Shown here one piece after another: positions 56,893 to 64,000 of a stretch of DNA of 64,000 nt. Numbering within the stretch: the stretch's first letter is position 1; the number at the start of each line of letters is the position of its first letter. The notes beneath the pieces are model-generated. The model was given only the letters and a program-made list of their open reading frames with translations. It searched no databases and was not told the DNA's origin. Origin of the DNA: a virus; the IMG/VR virus record IMGVR_UViG_3300035137_000073, positions 1-64,000 of that record, one strand, 5' to 3'. Made by a program: the position numbers and the translations under genes.

Positions 56893-56930
56893 CCCCGGGA
56901 CTCTTGTGAGTCTCGGGGTTTCTTGCGTTT
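56893..56930 (+). terminator. Rho-independent terminator before the portal gene
   Basis: CCCCGGGACTC (56893-56903), loop TTGT, GAGTCTCGGGG (56908-56918) with one G-U pair, then TTTCTTGCGTTT. The hairpin is strong, the T run moderate. It separates the terminase-sulfotransferase block from the head genes. The 120 bases upstream (56773-56892) contain TTGACG and TTGACC but no matching -10. Confidence 0.75.
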
Positions 56931-56940
56931 GCGGGACACA

Positions 56941-59163
56941 ATGACAGCGATCGCACCAACAGGACCGAATGTAGTGGTCGCGCCTCTGCCCGAGCAGAAC
57001 GAGGTAGATGCTATTGGGGAACGTTCCGCCCGTGCAATCGCCGACGAAGTACTTCAACTCCACAAAAACGGCCTCCGAAGTCTCCGACAACGACACCTCA
57101 TTAGTGAAAAGCTATTCCTTCATATAGATGGCAGCGGCGACATGCAGTACGCCGACATCTACCAGGGGCAGCGCATCGTCATTCCCCGAGATGCGTCGGG
57201 CGGTTACAGGCAATCGGAGAACTTGCTACGGATCGTCGTCGACAACGCCGTCGCCCACCACACCACAATGCCGCTTCGCTACTTCGCGGATTCCCTGCCC
57301 GACCGAGAAGCCAAAGACAAAGCTCTCATCGACACCCTCTGGATGAACCACGTCGCACACCAACAGGACCTGAACGGCCTGTTCCGGGACGCGATGTATT
57401 CGGCGATGCCAGCCGGATTCTGTCCGGTTCATGTGTGGTGGCGGTCGGATCAGCAGGATCAGTACGAGGCAGTGGGGCCCGCGGCGACGGACAGTCCTGA
57501 ACGACAACTCATGCAGATGATCGACCCGAAACCGGGGATGATTGATTGTTGGCTCGGGAATCCGCTCGACACGGTCTTTGATGTCGGTGCCAAACGGAGT
57601 TCGGCTCATTGGTGCTCGTACGGTCGTGTGTTGCCGGCGAAACTGGTACGGAACGCGTTTGGTCATTTACCTGGAGTCGCAGGGCTCGAGGGTACGCGTC
57701 GAATCCCTTCGGCGGCGCAATATCAGCGGCTCATTCGTGGGTGGCAGGGCGACGGTCTTTCGATGCACGGCTCTCCCGCCATTTCCGAGAGACGCGGCGA
57801 AAACGACGATGAGGAACTGATGATCCTCGTCTGTCGGGAAGTCCTGCCGGGGATCGATGTCGATTGGCCGATGGGCCGGTTGCAGATCATCGCCGTCCCT
57901 GGCGCTGTCGATCTGATGCGCGGCGAAGGAGCGGACCATGCGGTCTTGCTTGCCGATCAAGACCTACCTGGCGGCGACTACTCATGGACGAACTTCTACT
58001 CGCATCATCGTGGCGACGACATCTACGGCAAGCCGTGGGTTGAAGATCTCGACGAGTATCAGGTTCGGCTGAACCTCGCCATTTCAAAGCACTACGCCTA
58101 CACCGAGAAAATGCGCCAATCGCCCATGGTAGTTCCGGGCGGTGTTGTTGAGGACATGGCCGAGTACGACGGTTACAATGTCCTTGAAGTTGAAATCAGC
58201 CATACGGGATTCCGGCCACAGGTAATCAAGCAACAGCCCGAAGTGCTGGCAGCACTGGAGCGCCAAGCTGACATGTGTCGCAGAGCGCTCTATACCGTAG
58301 GCGGATACCAGGCCGCATCGCGTGGCGAGTCGTTGGGTTCTCGAACAGCAGCAAAGACCGTCATGGCGCTTCAAAACGCCGACAGCTCTATCCATAGCAC
58401 GGTCAACCAGCGTTTCCGGCGCTCAGCCTGCGATTTCGCGGTTAAGTGTTGGAAGCAGTTCAAGATGTACGGTGACATTCCGTCGCTCATCGAAGCCGCT
58501 GGCGACGAGTACGGGTACCTAGTCGAACCATATGTCGACAACACGAAGCTTTCCGATCGTCCTCCGAAATATCGTCTAGTCAACGCCTTTGGTCCGACGC
58601 CAGAAGCTGTATCGCAAGAGATCCTTCAGTTGGTGCAGATGCGCGGTGCCGATGGGCGACCGCTTCTCACAACAGAACGTGCGAAGCGGCTCTACCCCAA
58701 TAGGGAAGTCATCGAAGACGATGACGATGCCAAGGCGGTCGCGCGCCAGCGTGCCAAGATCATAGCCAAGGCGGCGATTCACCTAGCGGCTCAGGTTCGC
58801 GCCAACGGTATGCAGGAAACCGACCCGGGACATCCGTGGGTCAAAGAGGCGGCCCAGCAAGTCGCCATCGCACTCGAGCGGAAGTTCCCGAGACTTCGCG
58901 ATGACGACCTGCCGGCCCATTTGGCAGCCTATTCGGCAGTCATACAGGACGAGACTGCCGATATCGTTGCCCGTTACGGTCTGATGCGTAGGCAAGACGC
59001 CTACTTCCAGTGGCAGGCCGAACGTGCACAGCAGCAGAGGCAGGCGATGGGTCAGTTACCTGGCCAGCAAACGACACAACCCCAACAGCCCAACGACGAT
59101 GGACGCCGAGCGGTTGCCCAAGAGATGGCCACCGGAGGCGGGTCGCAGGCTGTGCTCGCGTGA
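56941..59163 (+). CDS. Portal protein
   Basis: 740 aa from ATG 56941. Segments typical of short-tailed-phage portals include a helical start (RSARAIADEVLQLHKNGLRS), HHTTMPLRYFADSL, the wing/stem region FYSHHRGDDIYGKPWVEDLD, KMRQSPMVVPGGVVEDM and an acidic/Gln-rich C-terminal tail. The portal forms the dodecamer through which terminase packages DNA and to which the tail binds. Position between terminase and scaffold/capsid genes agrees. Exact subfamily uncertain. Confidence 0.75.
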   Translation: MTAIAPTGPNVVVAPLPEQNEVDAIGERSARAIADEVLQLHKNGLRSLRQRHLISEKLFLHIDGSGDMQYADIYQGQRIVIPRDASGGYRQSENLLRIVVDNAVAHHTTMPLRYFADSLPDREAKDKALIDTLWMNHVAHQQDLNGLFRDAMYSAMPAGFCPVHVWWRSDQQDQYEAVGPAATDSPERQLMQMIDPKPGMIDCWLGNPLDTVFDVGAKRSSAHWCSYGRVLPAKLVRNAFGHLPGVAGLEGTRRIPSAAQYQRLIRGWQGDGLSMHGSPAISERRGENDDEELMILVCREVLPGIDVDWPMGRLQIIAVPGAVDLMRGEGADHAVLLADQDLPGGDYSWTNFYSHHRGDDIYGKPWVEDLDEYQVRLNLAISKHYAYTEKMRQSPMVVPGGVVEDMAEYDGYNVLEVEISHTGFRPQVIKQQPEVLAALERQADMCRRALYTVGGYQAASRGESLGSRTAAKTVMALQNADSSIHSTVNQRFRRSACDFAVKCWKQFKMYGDIPSLIEAAGDEYGYLVEPYVDNTKLSDRPPKYRLVNAFGPTPEAVSQEILQLVQMRGADGRPLLTTERAKRLYPNREVIEDDDDAKAVARQRAKIIAKAAIHLAAQVRANGMQETDPGHPWVKEAAQQVAIALERKFPRLRDDDLPAHLAAYSAVIQDETADIVARYGLMRRQDAYFQWQAERAQQQRQAMGQLPGQQTTQPQQPNDDGRRAVAQEMATGGGSQAVLA

Positions 59164-59201
59164 CATAAACGGCGCCGCGTACGTCGCGCCAAGGAGATGA
59201 G

Positions 59202-60599
59202 ATGACGAACCCAGCGACGACTGAACCACAGGCAGCAGCAGAGGCCGCGCCCGAAGCCGCCGAAGCCGTGGAACAGATTTCCTCGACTGAAGTCCAGGAA
59301 ACGACGCAAACGGAAGAAACACAGATCCAGAAGAAACCGATGTCGATGAAAGAAGCGCGACAGTCGGCGCGGGAACGTGCGCTTGCAATGCGTGACGCAA
59401 TGCAGCAGAAGCAAGGACAACAGGCAGGGGAACCAACGGAAGGTTCCGCGGAAACGGAGACGACAGAGGAGTCCGGTGCAACTGAAACGACCGAGCAGGT
59501 CGAAGCCCAACCCAAGTCGGATGAGAGCACAGAAGAAACTAAGCAAGAGCCTACGGGCCAACCTGAAGAAAAGCCAACTGAGTCTCAGACCTCCGAAGCG
59601 CAGGCTGGTGATAAGCCGCAGGAAACGCCTACGCAGCCGTCGTACATCACCATCGAAGTACCTCAAGACCATCCACTTGCTTCAGGTGGTGTCAAGGAGT
59701 TCGTAGCCAGAAACGAGTTCGAGGCACGTCAGATACGTGCGTTGATGAACGGATATGTGAGGCGCGGACAACTTGAAGAGGTGCAGTCTCGGAACGTCGA
59801 GTTACAGAGACAGATTGCGCGAAACGAAGCGGAACAAGAAGCGCGGCAGAAGTACGAACAGAGCGACCAGTACAAACAAGCGATGCAGGTCGCAGAAAAC
59901 ATCCGGCAGCAAGAAGAAGACGGTTTGACTCCGAAAGGAACGGCCGACGCGTATCTTGCTGGTACCCAGGCCGAGCGCCAGAGAATCGTTGAAGAGCTGT
60001 ACCAAGAAAAAGCTCATCAGATCGACGCCAAACAGGCCGAAGAAGCCGGCCAGCGCTGGACGCAAGAGGCGTACACTCGGGTTGCAGCGGCATTTCCACC
60101 AGCGGTGCAGCAACTACCCGGATACAGGGATATCTTTGCCCGAGCTCTGCATACGTTCAATGCCGAGTTGGGGCTTGGCACACAGGGTAATTATGGCAAC
60201 ATCCAGCCCGGTGATACCGAAGCAATGCATGTCGCTTTCGTAAAGCACTGCCGGTCTCGATTCGTTAACGAGCCCGCCGTGCGAAACATATTGAAACGAA
60301 ACCTAGCACAAAAGCAGCAACAGCAGCAAACCGCCGCCAACGAGGCCGCGGCGAAGCAAGCAGAACTTGATCGCATCAGGCAGGAAGCGATCGAAGGGTA
60401 CAAAAAGACACTCGCCGAACAGAACCAGACCAAGCCTAAGCCAAATCCGCTTGCGCAGGTGCCTGGTGCTACCCGCAGTCGTGTGCCCACGGAGTTAGGT
60501 GACGACGGGATAGACCTCTCGAAACTGCCTCCAAACGAACGAATGAAAGCTGCGCGCATGCGTGCTCGGCAACGAGGACGCGCAATGGAGCGCAAGTAA
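59202..60599 (+). CDS. Scaffold protein
   Basis: 465 aa. The first ~150 residues are disordered Glu/Thr/Gln-rich (EAAPEAAEAVEQISSTEVQE). A structured core follows (YITIEVPQDHPLASGGVKEF), then long coil-forming helices. The basic C-terminus (MKAARMRARQRGRAMERK) would contact the capsid shell, as in P22-like and other scaffolds. It lies directly before the major capsid gene. No protease motif is visible, so maturation may not involve a fused protease. Confidence 0.75.
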   Translation: MTNPATTEPQAAAEAAPEAAEAVEQISSTEVQETTQTEETQIQKKPMSMKEARQSARERALAMRDAMQQKQGQQAGEPTEGSAETETTEESGATETTEQVEAQPKSDESTEETKQEPTGQPEEKPTESQTSEAQAGDKPQETPTQPSYITIEVPQDHPLASGGVKEFVARNEFEARQIRALMNGYVRRGQLEEVQSRNVELQRQIARNEAEQEARQKYEQSDQYKQAMQVAENIRQQEEDGLTPKGTADAYLAGTQAERQRIVEELYQEKAHQIDAKQAEEAGQRWTQEAYTRVAAAFPPAVQQLPGYRDIFARALHTFNAELGLGTQGNYGNIQPGDTEAMHVAFVKHCRSRFVNEPAVRNILKRNLAQKQQQQQTAANEAAAKQAELDRIRQEAIEGYKKTLAEQNQTKPKPNPLAQVPGATRSRVPTELGDDGIDLSKLPPNERMKAARMRARQRGRAMERK

Positions 60600-60614
60600 A
60601 GGAGAAATCGAGAG

Positions 60615-60630
60615 CGCCGAGAAATCGGCG
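60615..60630 (+). promoter_or_regulatory. GAAA-tetraloop hairpin before the capsid ribosome site
   Basis: CGCCGA (60615-60620), loop GAAA, TCGGCG (60625-60630), immediately followed by AGGAG. This 6-bp stem with a GNRA loop just upstream of the major capsid ribosome site could stabilise or process the mRNA. Confidence 0.5.
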
Positions 60631-60644
60631 AGGAGTAACCGAAA

Positions 60645-61961
60645 ATGGCACTCGGAAGCCAATACAACAAGGTCGAGACGACCTCGACGGTCGATGACCT
60701 TGTTCACGACATCTTCACCAATGATGTCGTAGACAACGCACGTTGTGAATCGCCGGCTGCGTCAGTGTTCCAAGATGCAGGCCCAGGCGACTACGAACTC
60801 ATCGGTGAAAGCATGAAGTTCGCGACCGATCTGCACTGGGTGACTGGTGCGGTGGCCTCGAGCGGTAACCTGCCGGACGCACAGAGCAGGGACGCGGTCG
60901 AGGGGTCGCTCACTCCGGTACGTCGGTACAGGCGTATCGCAATCGACAACCATTACGAGAAGAGGATCCGCAAGCCTGGTTCGTACATGAACCTGAGTGA
61001 CCGCATTTTCATGGATCTCTGGTTCTCGTGGAAACTCATGGAAATCCGGCATAGCATCGGCGCCGCGTCGGGGCTCGTTGGAAAGGTTTCAAGTAGAACC
61101 GACTCCGACACCTTCGTCATCAAGGATGCGTACGGCAACGCCGATTCTGACCCGCTGGCGCAGTTGGCTGTGGGGGCACGGATCTGTTGGTACGACGTAG
61201 ACGGTACCGCAATTGCTGGCGCAGGAATAATCAGTGCCATCACTGAATCGACGCGGACCATCTCTGTCACGTCTTCAGCCACCTGGGAGCCGGGCAACAG
61301 CCTCGCTGCCAACGACCTGATCTACTTCTGCACGACACCCAACATCGCGACCGACTACTTCGAGGCCGAGCGGAACCTGGCCCCGAGTGGGTTGGGAACC
61401 ATCGTCGATCCGGCTGCCGCGCTGTCGACCGCATTCGGAATCGCTGAGTCGGGCAACACTCGCTGGAAGCCCTACAGGGTTGCCTCGAGCACGTTCGATC
61501 ACATGGAGGTGCAGGAGCACTGGCGTCAGTTGGGTGTCAAGCGACAGATGGCCGTCAGTCCGATGACGGATGTCGCAATCACGTTCCCGTCAATCACGTC
61601 GCAGCTTGCCCGCACCATGATGGGCTATCAGCAGCAGTCGTACGAAGGCGGGATGTTGAAGGGTGGGTATGCCGGTGTCACGATCGGCAACATGGAAGTC
61701 ATCGAAGACGGTCACTTCTACCACGACATCCTGATGACGGTGCGCAAGGACAGCCTGTTCCGGATCAATCTCGGCGGAGACGCCGATTTCTTCGACGAGG
61801 ACGGGTCGATGTGGAGGCGTATCGCCGACTTCGACGGAAAGGAAGCGCACGTCGGCGAGTACATGCAGTACTTCAGCAATGCGCGCGGTTCAAATGGCGC
61901 GCTGACGGGAATTTCGACCGACCTGACGGATACGCAGTACTCGGTCGTCCCGAACTATTGA
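60645..61961 (+). CDS. Major capsid protein
   Basis: 438 aa. Signs are the length, position after the scaffold, strong ribosome site and rather even composition. N-terminal arm: TSTVDDLVHDIFTNDVVDNA. The E-loop/P-domain-like section is YRRIAIDNHYEKRIRKPGSY. A large insertion (~145-235, Ala/Thr-rich, likely an I-domain) follows. A helical spine contains FDHMEVQEHWRQLGVKRQMA, and the A-domain end runs to the C-terminus. This is consistent with an HK97-fold protein; no cleavage site is obvious. Confidence 0.75.
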   Translation: MALGSQYNKVETTSTVDDLVHDIFTNDVVDNARCESPAASVFQDAGPGDYELIGESMKFATDLHWVTGAVASSGNLPDAQSRDAVEGSLTPVRRYRRIAIDNHYEKRIRKPGSYMNLSDRIFMDLWFSWKLMEIRHSIGAASGLVGKVSSRTDSDTFVIKDAYGNADSDPLAQLAVGARICWYDVDGTAIAGAGIISAITESTRTISVTSSATWEPGNSLAANDLIYFCTTPNIATDYFEAERNLAPSGLGTIVDPAAALSTAFGIAESGNTRWKPYRVASSTFDHMEVQEHWRQLGVKRQMAVSPMTDVAITFPSITSQLARTMMGYQQQSYEGGMLKGGYAGVTIGNMEVIEDGHFYHDILMTVRKDSLFRINLGGDADFFDEDGSMWRRIADFDGKEAHVGEYMQYFSNARGSNGALTGISTDLTDTQYSVVPNY

Positions 61962-61971
61962 GCTGGCTAGG

Positions 61972-61990
61972 GCGGGGTTTCTGACCCCGT
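61972..61990 (+). other. Hairpin after the capsid gene
   Basis: GCGGGGT (61972-61978), loop TTCTG, ACCCCGT (61984-61990): seven pairs, one G-U. No T-run follows, so it may protect the capsid mRNA end or reduce read-through rather than terminate. Confidence 0.4.
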
Positions 61991-62017
61991 CCACCATACC
62001 GTAAGGAGAAACAGGAG

Positions 62018-63253
62018 ATGTCCCAGAGAACGGTAGCAGCCAGCGCAGCCAACGCGGCAAAGAGCCCGCAGGAGTCTTTCCTGTGGGTGGTTGGAGCCAT
62101 CTGCAATCAGGCGGCCGCGCTGGGCAACGAACTCATCACCGACCATGCAACGATCAAGGCGGCGTTGGACGCGTCGAATACATGGTGTACGGAGGTCGAT
62201 GGCGACCTAGATGACATCTGCGACGTGCTGGAGTTTGAGCACGGACTAGACGGTGTCATTGGGGGCGACTACACCATCACCGCTGGTGCGGCGGTAACTC
62301 TGACTGGCGCCGGTCGTATTCGTTGGCGCAGAGACGGCCAGGTCTACGAAACCGCACTCGACACCACCATCACGCTTGGTGACGATGGCGACGTCGATGA
62401 CACCAAGTGGCGCGCATGGCGGATTGAGATAGCCGATACGGGTGTGGTCACGGCCACGGCTGATGGCGACACGCAGCACGCGAACGAGGAAGACGCGCTT
62501 CTCAGTTTGGCCTCGAAAGCGAAAACAGCCAGCACGGTCGAAATCGGCTACTTCACCATTCATTCAGACGGCGGTTTCAATATCGGCACAGACAATGTGA
62601 ACGGTGAGACTGCCGCAAACGTGTACTACTGCAAGGAGCCTCGGCAGCGTGCGGCCGGCCTAACGGCCGACATGGGTGCTGCCATCGCAATCGGCAGTTC
62701 GGACACGAACTTCTCGCACGGTACCATCGACTGCAAGACGCAGGGTGTGAAGGTCGCGCAGATTGCGGCCGGAGCCGATGTCGCATTTGACGATGCGGAC
62801 ACCATCGGCGAAAATCAGTTCGGTGGGCACCTGATTGTAGTCGGGCTTGACGGAGCGTCTGTGTACGCGCTGGCGTCAGATGGTATTGCAGGAGCGGTGT
62901 CAGCAATGACTCACGCCGATCTTGCTGCGGCTACCACAGCACTCGACAACGTACAGGACCGAATACCGGCAATCTTCCCGGTTTTGGGACGCATCACCTG
63001 CGAGAACGCGAAAGCCGGAACCTTCACATACGGTACCGACGACGGTGCCGGCACTGATGGAACCTTCACCTTCACAAGCGAAACGTACGCGGCGTTCGAT
63101 CGGACGGATCAGAGCGGTACAGGTCAGGGCGTGGATCAGCCCACGATTCCTGCGTCTGTAACTGCGACGATTCCTGCGGCCGGTCCTGCGACGCTGACCA
63201 ACAGCACAGCAATCGACACGGTCACAACCCGAGAACAGGGGACGCCTTCGTGA
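62018..63253 (+). CDS. Head decoration/fibre-like structural protein (411 aa)
   Basis: Helical N-terminus (~1-85) that could bind the capsid, then Asp/Thr/Gly-rich beta domains (DYTITAGAAVTLTGAGRIRW; TVEIGYFTIHSDGGFNIGTD; GTFTYGTDDGAGTDGTFTF). These resemble domains in head fibres and decoration proteins. Follows the capsid gene with AGGAG. It may sit on the outer head surface. GTGA overlap with the next gene. Confidence 0.55.
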   Translation: MSQRTVAASAANAAKSPQESFLWVVGAICNQAAALGNELITDHATIKAALDASNTWCTEVDGDLDDICDVLEFEHGLDGVIGGDYTITAGAAVTLTGAGRIRWRRDGQVYETALDTTITLGDDGDVDDTKWRAWRIEIADTGVVTATADGDTQHANEEDALLSLASKAKTASTVEIGYFTIHSDGGFNIGTDNVNGETAANVYYCKEPRQRAAGLTADMGAAIAIGSSDTNFSHGTIDCKTQGVKVAQIAAGADVAFDDADTIGENQFGGHLIVVGLDGASVYALASDGIAGAVSAMTHADLAAATTALDNVQDRIPAIFPVLGRITCENAKAGTFTYGTDDGAGTDGTFTFTSETYAAFDRTDQSGTGQGVDQPTIPASVTATIPAAGPATLTNSTAIDTVTTREQGTPS

Positions 63254-63783
63254 TAGTCACCTTAGACGGTCAGAGGGGCGTAACAGCCCCTCCGGCCGAG
63301 ATCGCCGACGAGGTTGAGCTCTATGCCCGCGAACATGACCGGCATGGCACGCTTCATCTCGTCCCATTCAACAAGGGCCGGTTCGTCTGGATGGCCCGAT
63401 TCACACTGAAATCAGACGATTTGCGTTTGCAGTCGTATCAGAAGGGACTTGCACCGGAGCCGCCAACCGAGGACGTGTTCTTCGTCGAGCACAACCCTGA
63501 GGCGAAGCGATGGGAAGACCAGAAGATACCGCTCAACATCGTGGAAATGGGCGCGTCCGGGGTACGGCAGTTCCTCGAGCGCGGAAACACTTGGGGTCGC
63601 GGTCAGTACTCATCGGTCGAGGACTGTCTGCGGGAAGTCAGAAAGAAGAACGAAGCGAACCGCGACAAGATCTTCAACGACGCCAGGGAACGCAGTCGAC
63701 ACAGACAGATGGATAAGCGTCGTTCTCGACTCAAAATACCATTTCATCGGGTTGGGATAGACCTCATGGAATCGAACCAGTAG
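63250..63783 (+). CDS. Hypothetical head-cluster protein (177 aa)
   Basis: GTG overlaps the previous stop. An alpha/beta N-terminal part (LDGQRGVTAPPAEIADEVEL; LVPFNKGRFVWMARFTLK), then a basic coil (SVEDCLREVRKKNEANRDKI; RSRHRQMDKRRSRLK). Position suggests a connector or head-completion role; no family recognised. Confidence 0.5.
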   Translation: MIVTLDGQRGVTAPPAEIADEVELYAREHDRHGTLHLVPFNKGRFVWMARFTLKSDDLRLQSYQKGLAPEPPTEDVFFVEHNPEAKRWEDQKIPLNIVEMGASGVRQFLERGNTWGRGQYSSVEDCLREVRKKNEANRDKIFNDARERSRHRQMDKRRSRLKIPFHRVGIDLMESNQ

Positions 63784-63792
63784 GAGAGAACA

Positions 63793-64000
63793 ATGGCAAG
63801 ACCAGGAACGCTAGACGAGATCCCCCGGATTCAGGCGCCAATGAAGCCGCCTGACGATTCAGTACCGGCTGGGGCGACGCATCACGGCAAGCAGTTGTTC
63901 AAACGCACGATGCTCATGAACAAGCCGGAACCGGACATCGACCCAGCGACGGGTGAGCAGCGATGGAAGACAGATCGCCGAACGGGCGAACGGATCACTG
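63793..64000 (+). CDS. Hypothetical protein, 3' truncated at the window edge
   Basis: ATG 63793 follows TAGGAGAGAAC; the frame remains open to position 64000 (69 residues visible). The start ARPGTLDEIPRIQAPMKPPD is Pro-rich and basic. Continuation of the head/neck gene cluster is expected. Confidence 0.55.
   Translation, partial: MARPGTLDEIPRIQAPMKPPDDSVPAGATHHGKQLFKRTMLMNKPEPDIDPATGEQRWKTDRRTGERIT

Overview
The window is a 64-kb slice of a double-stranded DNA tailed-phage genome (Caudoviricetes). Both ends cut through structural genes, so the genome is longer than the window. Genes are densely packed, with ATGA, GTGA and TAATG overlaps almost everywhere. Terminase, portal, scaffold and capsid lie at the right end; tail, fibre and ejection genes lie at the left. 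I see no tape-measure or tail-sheath gene. A beta-propeller-like tail protein followed by a run of large putative internal virion proteins suggests a short-tailed (podovirus-like) particle. No integrase, DNA polymerase or RNA polymerase was found. The host cannot be named. Tat-like leaders, a small lipoprotein and a canonical chromosomal-type parS sequence only show that the phage uses or carries standard bacterial cell-envelope and chromosome signals.

Layout. 1-9.3 kb: receptor and tail genes, including a beta-helix fragment, a lectin-fold-like protein, a 710-residue heptad-repeat fibre, a glycosyltransferase, a fibre with a conserved C-terminus and a beta-propeller-like protein. A reverse-strand RHH/HNH cassette sits between two of them. 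9.3-19.1 kb: four putative virion or ejection proteins, dominated by a 1417-residue Gln/Glu repeat protein and a 1344-residue protein. 19.1-20.0 kb: three small membrane proteins (holin or spanin candidates) and the parS sequence. 20.0-27.3 kb: after a strong sigma70-like promoter come an excisionase-like HTH, a YqaJ exonuclease, a putative annealing protein, an SbcC/RecF-like ATPase, two HNH nucleases, a DnaD-like initiator and a DnaB-like helicase. 27.3-35.1 kb: about 25 small accessory genes, including a pentapeptide-repeat protein, many zinc ribbons, membrane miniproteins and a RusA resolvase, closed by a clear terminator.

35.6-40.6 kb is a reverse-strand operon (membrane protein, ABA-sandwich protein, DUF4177-like, XRE repressor, STAS-like, LPD29-like and others). 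A 9-base box, GACCGAACC, recurs 14-22 bases before four of its start codons. From 40.8 kb the forward strand resumes with a terminase small-subunit-like gene, an HTH protein, a DNA methyltransferase and some 30 mostly small proteins. Three of these carry twin-arginine-like leaders and one is a lipoprotein. Then come the large terminase (52-53.7 kb), a frameshifted gene, a sulfotransferase, portal, scaffold, major capsid protein and further head genes.

The genes form three working groups: virion assembly and DNA packaging (right end plus left end), homologous recombination and replication (20-27 kb), and a large accessory load. Points that deserve attention are the parS sequence, a dispersed 18-bp palindrome in four copies, the C7 frameshift after the terminase, the two extreme repeat proteins, the Tat-leader genes, and the RHH/HNH cassette with its operator-like inverted repeat.
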